Below, one piece after another: positions 1-5,626 of a stretch of 15,210 bases of DNA; position 1 is the stretch's first letter; the number at the start of each line of letters is the position of its first letter. Below the pieces are notes generated by a model. The model was not told where the DNA came from. It searched no databases and was given only the letters and a program-made list of their open reading frames with translations. The stretch covers positions 1 through 15,210 of the forward strand of contig CALASU010000069.1 of assembly GCA_937888765.1 (NCBI GenBank), written 5' to 3'. The stretch comes from an uncultured Clostridia bacterium (GTDB taxonomy: Bacteria; Bacillota; Clostridia; Lachnospirales; Anaerotignaceae). The translations under genes were made by a program, and so were the position numbers.

Positions 1-1
1 G

Positions 2-457
2 AAAGAGCTGCCTGAAGAAATTCCGGCAGAAGCAGCGGCGGAACAGGGCTTCTTTACGATTGCAGATGGGAAAGTAACAAGTGGACAGGAAGAATGGGAT
101 GCTTTCCTGAAAGCAGCACAGGCAGGCGAAGAAGCATCTGTTGTGCTGTGTCAGTATTCTTCCCATGGCGGTGCAATGCTGGATTATCTGACACATAATG
201 CAGAAGGCGGTTATCTGCTGGCTTCTGACAGAAGCAGAGATGGCTATGAAAAAGAAGATATGGAAAAACAGAACTATATCACAGAAGAATTTGCAGAACT
301 GAAGGTGTTTGAAAACTTCAGCCTGTCTGAAGGCGGTACAGAATATACCATCGGTGTACTGACAAATGAACCCGAACTGGATGCGGACACATTCCGCACA
401 TACTGGACAGAAATGACTGCAGAAGCACACGAAGCATATTTGCTGTTTGTAATCTGA
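2..457 (+). CDS. C-terminal part of an unrecognised protein (5' end outside window)
   Basis: The frame ending at 457 is open back to base 2, so 151 C-terminal residues are visible and the true start lies upstream. The protein is acidic and soluble-looking, with no membrane segment. It contains an AEAAAEQGFFTIADGKVTSG stretch, then alternating hydrophobic and acidic segments, and ends in AYLLFVI. I do not recognise a family. It ends with tandem stops (TGA TAA) just before a strong hairpin terminator shared with the convergent regulator gene. Codon use (CTG Leu, ACA Thr, GCA Ala) matches the neighbouring genes, so there is no sign of foreign origin. It is a real gene by frame length and context; its function cannot be assigned. 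Confidence 0.7.
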   Translation, partial: KELPEEIPAEAAAEQGFFTIADGKVTSGQEEWDAFLKAAQAGEEASVVLCQYSSHGGAMLDYLTHNAEGGYLLASDRSRDGYEKEDMEKQNYITEEFAELKVFENFSLSEGGTEYTIGVLTNEPELDADTFRTYWTEMTAEAHEAYLLFVI

Positions 458-465
458 TAAACACA

Positions 466-494
466 AAATCCCATAGGCGATACCTATGGGATTT
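466..494. terminator. Bidirectional intrinsic terminator between convergent genes
   Basis: A perfect 12-bp inverted repeat (AAATCCCATAGG / CCTATGGGATTT) flanks a 5-base loop. The A-rich left and T-rich right ends let it act on both strands. It starts 8 bases after the tandem stops of the plus-strand gene and ends 4 bases before the minus-strand regulator's stop, so it should terminate both transcripts. Confidence 0.85.
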
Positions 495-498
495 CTTA

Positions 499-1203
499 TT
501 ATTGTTCGGAAACCATCTGGTTTACTTTAAAGATCAGCTGAAGGGCATTCTTGGAATTGTGCAGATGCTCTTCAACGGCTTTTTTCAAAGCATTCACATC
601 GGCGGCAATGATCGCATCTATGATCGCCTGATGTTCTTCTACACATTCACAGTCACGGTAATGCGGCTGATTTACATATGTACCTGTTGTATAGGTAAAG
701 GGCTGCAGTTCCTGAAAGACTTCTACAGCCTTCTGGTTGCCGGATGCTGTCAGATACAGGGCATGGAATTCCATATCCAGAGAGAAGAATTCCTCAGGCA
801 GACAGGCAGATTCGTGCTGTTCGATGAAACGGCGCTGACGCTCCAGAACGTCGATCAGCTGCTGGCGCAGTGTGCGGTTATAGTTCAGCGTAGCAATGAC
901 ATTTCTGGCAAAAAACGTATCCATCATCAGACGCATATCAAAAATATCATTCAGTTCATGTGGTGTCAGTGTGCGAATGCGCATCCCTTTATTCGGTGTA
1001 TTGATCACGAATTTTTCGTCAGCCAGACGCTGTAACGCCTGCTTTACGGGAGTATCACTTACCTGATATTTTCGTGCCAGTTCTTTGATATTCAATTTTT
1101 CGCCTGGCTGAAACACACGGGAAGTAATATCATTTTTGATATCCAGATAAATCTGCTCTGTCCGTGTCAGCTTCTTCTCTACAATTTCCTCTTTTTCTTT
1201 CAT
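499..1203 (-). CDS. GntR-family transcriptional regulator, FCD (FadR-type) subfamily
   Basis: This is a 234-residue DNA-binding regulator. Residues ~12-75 form the GntR winged helix-turn-helix, including QVSDTPVKQALQRLADEKFV and NKGMRIR. Residues ~85-225 form the all-helical FCD ligand-binding domain. The usual FCD metal-site residues can be placed at D143, H147 (LDMEFH), H191 (EEHQAI) and H213 (EEHLH), so it probably binds a small carboxylate through a metal ion; that follows from family knowledge. The minus-strand start is preceded by AAGAAGG eight bases upstream. It is divergent from the dctPQM operon across 564 bp, the classic arrangement for a regulator of an uptake operon, so control of that transporter is inferred. 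FCD regulators often repress until ligand binds. The ligand cannot be read from the sequence. Confidence 0.92.
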   Translation of the reverse strand: MKEKEEIVEKKLTRTEQIYLDIKNDITSRVFQPGEKLNIKELARKYQVSDTPVKQALQRLADEKFVINTPNKGMRIRTLTPHELNDIFDMRLMMDTFFARNVIATLNYNRTLRQQLIDVLERQRRFIEQHESACLPEEFFSLDMEFHALYLTASGNQKAVEVFQELQPFTYTTGTYVNQPHYRDCECVEEHQAIIDAIIAADVNALKKAVEEHLHNSKNALQLIFKVNQMVSEQ

Positions 1204-1252
1204 TGCAATCGCCTTCTTTCAAAATCGATTCCGCATTTGCTGTGAGCGGGAA

Positions 1253-1265
1253 CCTATGCCATAGG
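1253..1265. promoter_or_regulatory. 13-bp palindrome upstream of the GntR gene, possible autoregulatory operator
   Basis: The sequence CCTATGCCATAGG is a perfect dyad with one central base. It lies about 50 bp upstream of the regulator's start codon and downstream of the AT-rich stretch that carries its likely -10 elements. That position suits an operator or an mRNA leader hairpin. The role is inferred from position alone. Confidence 0.35.
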
Positions 1266-1286
1266 AAAAAACTTCTTTTGTCATAC

Positions 1287-1304
1287 ATTATATTTATTAT
1301 TATA
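1287..1304 (-). promoter_or_regulatory. Candidate promoter -10 elements for the GntR gene
   Basis: On the minus strand two TATAAT hexamers occur at 1304-1299 and 1292-1287, about 85-100 bp upstream of the regulator start. No good -35 hexamer sits at the right spacing: the best match, TTTACA at 1320-1315, is 10 or 22 bases away. This is a weak call in very AT-rich DNA. Confidence 0.3.
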
Positions 1305-1572
1305 CGATTTTTTGTGTAAAAAATCCATAAAATTTTCAAAATACAATTTGTTTTTAATAAAAAAGCTAGTTTATAGAAAATATGTGATTTTATCTGCTAT
1401 AAAAATAAAAAATATTTCGTGGAAAAATAGCTACTTTTCACAAATGAAAGTGACTGTTTGGAGAAAAAAAGATGTGTAAATATTATATAAATGAAGTTTA
1501 TTTTACCCTTTTTTTATAAAAAGAATTTGAAATAAAGAAAAATGAGAATGTATTTTTAGTAAATAATGTTTA

Positions 1573-1601
1573 TTGACACTGGAAAAAAGTGTATTTATAA
1601 T
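1573..1601 (+). promoter_or_regulatory. Consensus sigma-A promoter of the TRAP transporter operon, with overlapping dyads
   Basis: TTGACA at 1573-1578 and TATAAT at 1596-1601 are separated by exactly 17 bp, a perfect housekeeping promoter. Transcription should start near 1608, giving a leader of about 160 nt before dctP. Two inverted repeats overlap it: ACACT-N7-AGTGT (1576-1592), over the -35 and spacer, and GTATT-N3-AATAC (1591-1603), over the -10. A promoter this strong would need repression, and these dyads are plausible operators for the divergent GntR regulator. Confidence 0.85.
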
Positions 1602-1632
1602 ACCAAAATAGATGTTTTGTGTCTAAATAAAA

Positions 1633-1652
1633 TCTTTTTTTGCAAAAAAAGA
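1633..1652. repeat. 20-bp perfect palindrome in the dctP leader
   Basis: TCTTTTTTTGCAAAAAAAGA is a perfect even palindrome centred on GC, about 25-45 nt downstream of the inferred transcription start. It could be a roadblock operator or a weak hairpin. The A/T tracts would also bend the DNA. No known motif is recognised. Confidence 0.6.
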
Positions 1653-1725
1653 AGTTTCATTTTTGGATTTATTTCAAAAAAGGACAAAACAAAGACCTTA
1701 ATGGTGTCTGCAGCACCGTCGAGGC

Positions 1726-1741
1726 GGGGAAGAACTTCCCC
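1726..1741 (+). promoter_or_regulatory. GC-rich leader hairpin just upstream of the dctP ribosome binding site
   Basis: GGGGAA and TTCCCC form a six-pair stem with a GAAC tetraloop, ending 13 nt before the AGGAGG site at 1755. A second small stem (GGTG/CACC around a PstI-like centre) lies at 1703-1717. The pocket stands out against the AT-rich leader. It may stabilise or modulate translation of the operon mRNA. It matches no riboswitch class that I recognise. Confidence 0.4.
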
Positions 1742-1767
1742 AAAAGGTTAAATAAGGAGGGAATCAT

Positions 1768-2892
1768 ATGTTTAAAAAAGGGATCGCTCTGACACTGGCG
1801 GCAATCACGACACTGGGTCTGGTTGGCTGCGGCGGCGGCAGCGAAACAACAGAAGCAACAGAAGGTGCACAGAATACAGCGGCATCTACTGGCTTCGTAG
1901 AAAAAAAGGTAGAACCTGTAAACTTTGAATCCGGTGTAGAACTGACAGATGACTGCTACCGTTTCATCTATGCACTGGGTAACGCACCTGCGACAATCGA
2001 CGCAGCAAAATTCTTCAAAATGCGTCTGGAACAGGAAAGCGGCGGCACACTGAGCTGCGATATTTACACAGATAACGTACTGGGCTCCGAACGTGAACTG
2101 CTGGAAGGCTGTCAGTTTGGTAACTACGATATCGTACTGGCAACAAACGCAACAGTAGCATCCTTCGACAATGACATTTTCTGTCTGGATATTCCTTGGC
2201 TGTTTGAAAATAAAGAACAGGTATACGAAGTTCTGGACGGTCCTCTGGGCGACAGACTGGCGGCAGGTCTGGAAGAATCCGGCTTTAAACTGCTGCAGTG
2301 GCAGGAAAACTCTTTCCGTACACTGTCCACAAACAAACCCATCACAAAAATGTCTGACCTGAACGGTATCAAAATCCGTATCATGGAAAACGAACTGCAG
2401 CTGCAGCAGTGGAAAAACTACGGTGCAAACCCCACTCCTATGGCGTTTACAGAACTGTTCACAGCTCTGCAGCAGAAAACAGTAGACGCACAGGATAACG
2501 GTGCCGAACTGACATGGCAGACAAAATTCTATGAAGTACAGAGCCACTACACATATACAAAACACATCTACTCCCCTTATCTGATCATGATGAGTAAGGA
2601 AAAATTTGACGGTCTGACACCCGAACAGCAGGAAATCGTACTGAAGGTTTCTGATGAAGCGGTTAAATATGAACGTGAAAGATGTTCCGAATATGAAGCA
2701 GTTGCTCTGGAAAACATCAAAAACTGTCCTTCTATGGAATACGGTGAACTGTCTCCCGAGGCTGTAGAAGAATTCAAAGCAGCTTGTACAAATCTAAAGG
2801 AAATGGCTTACGATAAAGTAGAAGATCCTTCTGTTGTAGACCTGCTGTACAGCGAAGTTGAAAAAGCAAAAGTGAAATTCCCTGCTGCATAA
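1768..2892 (+). CDS. dctP: TRAP transporter substrate-binding lipoprotein, DctP family
   Basis: This 374-residue extracytoplasmic solute receptor hands its ligand to the DctQM permease. It has a lipoprotein signal with lipobox LVGC (Cys21), followed by a flexible GGGSETTEATEG linker, so it is membrane-anchored as expected in a Gram-positive cell. DctP signatures are present: SFRTLSTNKPI, then GIKIRI with R204 at the position of the conserved carboxylate-binding arginine, then GANPTPMAFTELFTALQQ (219-236), then QDN (242-244) in place of the usual QEN. The arginine suggests an organic-acid substrate (family knowledge); which acid is unknown. AGGAGG lies seven bases before the ATG. It is first in the operon, 36 bp ahead of dctQ. 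Strongly biased codon use (CTG, ACA, GTA) suggests high expression. Confidence 0.95.
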   Translation: MFKKGIALTLAAITTLGLVGCGGGSETTEATEGAQNTAASTGFVEKKVEPVNFESGVELTDDCYRFIYALGNAPATIDAAKFFKMRLEQESGGTLSCDIYTDNVLGSERELLEGCQFGNYDIVLATNATVASFDNDIFCLDIPWLFENKEQVYEVLDGPLGDRLAAGLEESGFKLLQWQENSFRTLSTNKPITKMSDLNGIKIRIMENELQLQQWKNYGANPTPMAFTELFTALQQKTVDAQDNGAELTWQTKFYEVQSHYTYTKHIYSPYLIMMSKEKFDGLTPEQQEIVLKVSDEAVKYERERCSEYEAVALENIKNCPSMEYGELSPEAVEEFKAACTNLKEMAYDKVEDPSVVDLLYSEVEKAKVKFPAA

Positions 2893-2928
2893 GCAGAAAA
2901 ATAAACTAATTGAGGAAGGGGAAAAAAT

Positions 2929-3417
2929 ATGAAATATATTATGGATCATCTGGAAGAATTTTTTATGATTCCACTGATTTTTGCAATGAGTATCATCATT
3001 TTTATTCAGGTTATCATGCGTTACGTGTTCCAGAGCTCTCTGACATGGTCTGAAGAAATGGCAAGATACATGTTCGTATGGCTGGTATACTTCTCCGTAA
3101 GCTATACAGCAAGACGTGAAAAACACATCCGTATCGACGCAGCGATCAACCTGTATCCTAAAAAAGTACGTCCTTACATTGAACTGGTGAGCGAAATCAT
3201 CGTTCTGGCATTTGCAATCTTTATCGCAGTAACAGGCTTTACTGTATTTGGTAAAATCGCATGGTCCGGTCAGATGTCTCCCGCTATGCGTATCCCTATG
3301 CAGTTTGTATATGCAGCACCCATGATCGGTCTGGGTCTGACAGCAATCCGTCAGGTGCAGTGCATCATCAGAAAAGTAAAAGCATTGGGTAACAACGGGG
3401 AGGTGACTGAAGCATGA
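2929..3417 (+). CDS. dctQ: TRAP transporter small permease subunit, DctQ family
   Basis: This 162-residue integral membrane protein is the small subunit that pairs with DctM. Four hydrophobic segments are visible at about residues 12-31, 42-60, 85-108 and 126-144, the normal DctQ topology. The family signature lies around the second segment: WSEEMARYMFVWLVYF followed by the basic loop ARREKHIRID. An AGGAAGGGG site precedes the ATG. Its stop overlaps the dctM start by four bases (ATGA), indicating translational coupling. The length is normal and no key feature is missing. Confidence 0.94.
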   Translation: MKYIMDHLEEFFMIPLIFAMSIIIFIQVIMRYVFQSSLTWSEEMARYMFVWLVYFSVSYTARREKHIRIDAAINLYPKKVRPYIELVSEIIVLAFAIFIAVTGFTVFGKIAWSGQMSPAMRIPMQFVYAAPMIGLGLTAIRQVQCIIRKVKALGNNGEVTEA

Positions 3418-4703
3418 CAGGCAGTATTGCGGCAGTAGTATTTTTAACATTGATTGCATGTCTGGTGCTGACAGTACCCATCGGTTTCTCTCTGGGTATT
3501 GCTTCTCTGGGCTATATTCTTTACACAAAACAGCTGACATTCGGTTTTATCGCACAGAACATGGTAACAGGCTGTGACTCTTTCCCTACAATGGCGATTC
3601 CTTTCTTCATCTTCGCCGGGGAACTGATGGGCGGCGGCGGTATCTCCAAACGTCTGCTGAACCTGGCTAACGTATTCTTCGGTCGTGTACAGGGTGGTCT
3701 GGCGATCGTAACAGTAGTTGTATGTATGTTCTTTGCGGCGATTTCCGGTTCCGGCCCTGCTACAGTAGCAGCGGTAGGCGGTATGGTTATCCCTACAATG
3801 CTGGAAAAAGGTTATGATAAAAAATTCGTACTGGCTCTGATTGCAGCAGCCGGTTCCATCGGTGTTATCATTCCTCCTTCCATCCCTATGGTTATCTATG
3901 CGGTAACAACAAACAGCTCTGTATCCACACTGTTCCTGGCTGGTTTCGTGCCCGGTATCCTGATCGGTCTGGTGCTGATTGCTTACTCTTACTTCTATGC
4001 TAAGAAAATGGGCTACAAAGGTGACGACGAACCTTTCAGCGCAGCAAGAGCATGGAAAGAAACAAAAGAAGGTTTCTGGGCGATTCTGTCTCCCGTTATC
4101 ATCCTGGGCGGTATCTACGGCGGTATCTTCACACCAACAGAAGCAGCGGCTGTATCCGTTATCTACTCTCTGTTTGTTGGTATCTTCGTCTACAGAGAAC
4201 TGGATGTTAAAAAAATCATTGAACTGACAAAAAATGCGTGTGAAACAACAGCTTCCATCCTGATCGTTATCGGCTGTGCTGCTGGTTTCTCCAAAGTACT
4301 GACACTGGGTCGTATCCCTACAACAGTAGCATCTGCAATGCTGGCACTGACAGACAGCAAGATCGTTATCCTGCTGCTGATCAACGTACTGCTGCTGATC
4401 GTTGGCTGCTTCATGGAAACACTGTGTGCGATCATGATTCTGGCTCCCATCCTGTACCCCGTAGTAACAGCAATGGGCGTAGACGTTACACACTTCGGTA
4501 TCATCATGGTAGTTAACCTGGCTATCGGCTTTATTACACCTCCTCTGGGTGTTAACTTGTTCGTTGCTTCCCGAGTTGGGGAAACAACGCTCGATACGGT
4601 TATCAAGGGTATCATTCCTTTCCTGGCAGTTATGATCGCAACGCTGCTGCTGATCACTTATGTACCTGCAATCTCTATGTTCCTGCCTGGCGTTCTGGGC
4701 TAA
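3414..4703 (+). CDS. dctM: TRAP transporter large permease subunit, DctM family
   Basis: This 429-residue polytopic membrane protein forms the ion-coupled translocation channel of the TRAP importer. It is hydrophobic throughout and carries the DctM hallmarks SGSGPATVAAVG (111-122), MVIPTMLEKGYDKKF and GSIGVIIPPSIPMVIYAV, with IPPSIP at 153-158. A second half-repeat signature near the C-terminus reads FITPPLGVNLFVAS. The length is typical for the family. It overlaps dctQ by four bases, with GGGGAGGTG as its ribosome binding site. It is the last recognisable transporter gene before the terminator at 4842. TRAP systems use a sodium or proton gradient rather than ATP (family knowledge). Confidence 0.96.
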   Translation: MTGSIAAVVFLTLIACLVLTVPIGFSLGIASLGYILYTKQLTFGFIAQNMVTGCDSFPTMAIPFFIFAGELMGGGGISKRLLNLANVFFGRVQGGLAIVTVVVCMFFAAISGSGPATVAAVGGMVIPTMLEKGYDKKFVLALIAAAGSIGVIIPPSIPMVIYAVTTNSSVSTLFLAGFVPGILIGLVLIAYSYFYAKKMGYKGDDEPFSAARAWKETKEGFWAILSPVIILGGIYGGIFTPTEAAAVSVIYSLFVGIFVYRELDVKKIIELTKNACETTASILIVIGCAAGFSKVLTLGRIPTTVASAMLALTDSKIVILLLINVLLLIVGCFMETLCAIMILAPILYPVVTAMGVDVTHFGIIMVVNLAIGFITPPLGVNLFVASRVGETTLDTVIKGIIPFLAVMIATLLLITYVPAISMFLPGVLG

Positions 4704-4728
4704 GAGAGCATAAAGAAGGTGTAAAAGA

Positions 4729-4818
4729 GTGACAATCTGGAAAAAAATGATGCAGAATCTGCTCAGTTGTGGTATGATTCTGATAACAGCACTTTGTATG
4801 TTCTGTTATTATGGTTAA
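4729..4818 (+). CDS. Possible 29-residue single-span membrane peptide at the end of the TRAP operon
   Basis: A GTG start at 4729 is preceded, nine bases upstream, by AAGAAGG. The frame encodes 29 residues: a short basic N-terminus with WKK, then a continuous hydrophobic run rich in Leu, Ile, Met and Cys (LLSCGMILITALCMFCYYG). It stops with TAA 23 bases before the operon terminator and starts 25 bases after dctM ends. Codons resemble the operon's. It could be a small accessory peptide of the transporter, as small membrane proteins often are, or a chance frame. Alternative ATG starts exist at 4747 and 4750 but lack as good a site. No family is recognised. Confidence 0.35.
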   Translation: MTIWKKMMQNLLSCGMILITALCMFCYYG

Positions 4819-5119
4819 AAATACAGCGTGTATAACATAGAAAATCCCCCTTTCTGCTTCGGCAGGGAGGGGGATTTCCTTTTTGATGTATTTGATTATA
4901 TTTGATTGCACCCGTGAGGTGGGTGCCGTGCCCGTTATCGTCGTATGGCTCGCTTTTTCCATTGACCAGATCCAGAAAAGCCGCAATGCGATTTTTCGGT
5001 TCAATGAAATCTGCCACGGGAGAAATGCCTGTATCCAGAATGGCAATGGAGATTCCTCGCCCGCTATAAGGTTCTGCCGAAGGCGTTTCGGCGGCAAAAA
5101 ATTGTTTTTTCCAAAACAT
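4763..5119 (-). pseudogene. Truncated subtilisin-like (S8) serine protease remnant
   Basis: Reading on the minus strand from an ATG at 5119, residues 1-72 (5119-4904) are a clear subtilase N-terminus. GISIAILDTGI carries the catalytic Asp (D29) and YDDNGHGTH carries the catalytic His (H64). The match ends at GAI. The frame then runs through low-complexity codons and the TRAP terminator to a stop at 4763. The oxyanion Asn and the GTSMA Ser region are absent, so no protease activity is possible. No other frame restores the family after the break. AAAGGAG lies nine bases before this ATG; an upstream ATG at 5128 abuts that site and is unlikely to be used. The short N-terminus without a signal resembles intracellular or clostridial S8 proteases. 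This is a decaying gene whose 3' part was deleted. Confidence 0.8.
4842..4877 (+). terminator. Intrinsic terminator of the TRAP operon
   Basis: A 16-pair stem (AAATCCCCCTTTCTGC / GCAGGGAGGGGGATTT, two G-U pairs) with a UUCG tetraloop is followed by CCTTTTT. It closes the dctPQM transcript. The minus-strand subtilase remnant reads straight through it, and in that direction the T-tract is weak. Confidence 0.9.
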
Positions 5120-5233
5120 GGCAAGCATCTCCTTTCGTTCTCTATATAAATATGTAAAAAACGGATTTTTGGGAAAGGCGGACGGAAAAAGAAAATTTTA
5201 AAAAAGTCTGTGCGGAACGTCCTTTTTGTCCGA

Positions 5234-5239
5234 TATACT
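5234..5239 (+). promoter_or_regulatory. Candidate -10 element of the yjfB-like gene
   Basis: TATACT at 5234-5239 lies 40 bp upstream of the start. It overlaps CCGATAT (5230-5236), which resembles the -10 of flagellar sigma-D promoters. No good sigma-A or sigma-D -35 element is at the right spacing, so the sigma class is undecided. Confidence 0.35.
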
Positions 5240-5279
5240 AATATAGGCATACATCTGAATCGCAAAGGAGGTCGGCACT

Positions 5280-5453
5280 ATGGTAATGGATATTGCGGCA
5301 ATGAGTATGAATATGAGTGCAGTAAGGGTGCAGCAGGACGTAGGGATTGCCATGCTGAAAAACAGCATGGAACAGCAGGAAGTCATTGCACAGAATATGG
5401 TGCAGATGATTTCCCCCGAGGGCCTGGGTGTACATCTTGATACACGTGCATGA
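5280..5453 (+). CDS. YjfB-family small protein (putative motility-associated)
   Basis: This 57-residue protein starts at 5280, with AAAGGAGG eight bases upstream. The N-terminal half matches the YjfB pattern: MDIAAMSMNMSAVRVQQDVGIAMLK, that is M-D-I-(x)-A-M-S followed by a VQQxVGxxxLK helix, then Met/Gln-rich MEQQEVIAQNMVQM. The family is small, soluble and helical, found in Bacillus and clostridia and annotated as putative motility protein; its biochemical role is not established. A second in-frame ATG at residue 3 gives the exact MDI family start, but spacing favours the first. It is a single-gene unit, with a possible promoter at 5234 and a terminator directly behind. No other flagellar gene is in the window. 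Confidence 0.8.
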   Translation: MVMDIAAMSMNMSAVRVQQDVGIAMLKNSMEQQEVIAQNMVQMISPEGLGVHLDTRA

Positions 5454-5461
5454 ATAAAAAA

Positions 5462-5485
5462 GGACCGATTTTTCGGTCTTTTTTA
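5462..5485 (+). terminator. Intrinsic terminator after the yjfB-like gene
   Basis: GACCGA (5463-5468) and TCGGTC (5473-5478) form a stem with a TTTT loop. It is preceded by an A-run and followed by TTTTTT, eight bases after the stop codon. Confidence 0.85.
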
Positions 5486-5549
5486 TTACAGAAAGCGCAG
5501 AAATAATACTGTGATTTTGTTAAGAGGAGGTGCGGATTGCATGGAATTC

Positions 5550-5570
5550 AGTATATAAGTGTGATATACT
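5550..5570 (+). promoter_or_regulatory. Dyad overlapping the likely -10 of the cyclase operon
   Basis: AGTATAT-N7-ATATACT is a perfect 7-7-7 inverted repeat. Its right arm contains TATACT (5565-5570), a good -10 about 57 bp upstream of the cyclase start. The -35 is poor (TGGAAT at 17 bp spacing), so activation by a bound regulator is plausible. The function is inferred from symmetry and position. Confidence 0.45.
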
Positions 5571-5626
5571 GTGGAAAATCAGCAGAATTTTGAATAGATA
5601 TGTAAAAAATTCAAAGGAGGGGGAAC

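Larger units (their letters stand above)
1204..1767. other. Divergent AT-rich intergenic region between the regulator and the TRAP operon
   Basis: This stretch of 564 bp is strongly AT-rich and has no convincing gene. It holds the GntR start region and its palindrome on the left. On the right it holds a consensus sigma-A promoter (1573-1601), overlapping dyads, a 20-bp perfect palindrome (1633-1652), a GC-rich hairpin (1726-1741) and the dctP ribosome binding site. The section 1320-1560 is mostly A/T tracts, with a TTTATAG/CTATAAA inverted repeat at 1370-1403 and no function I can assign. The 61-codon open frame from 1566 has no ribosome binding site and is judged non-coding. Confidence 0.6.

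Noticed and set aside
1703..1741. Known riboswitch in the dctP leader
   Set aside because: The two stems do not match any riboswitch consensus that I can recall, and the structured part is very short.
1669..2565. 298-codon Cys/Phe-rich minus-strand frame opposite dctP
   Set aside because: Antisense of the biased dctP codons, with no ribosome binding site.
3444..4493. 349-codon minus-strand frame opposite dctM
   Set aside because: Gln/Cys/Asp-rich antisense composition; dctM is unambiguous on the plus strand.
5199..5236. Full sigma-D promoter for the yjfB-like gene
   Set aside because: The nearest TAAA is 26 bases from CCGATAT instead of about 15, so only the -10 half is supported.
4675..5265. 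196-codon minus-strand frame overlapping the subtilase remnant
   Set aside because: It is a different frame from the DTG/HGTH subtilase match and has no recognisable content.
5525..5558. Tiny frame (MEFSI) behind AGGAGG upstream of the cyclase
   Set aside because: Five codons that lie upstream of or inside the predicted -10, so it would not be transcribed from that promoter. Too short to support.
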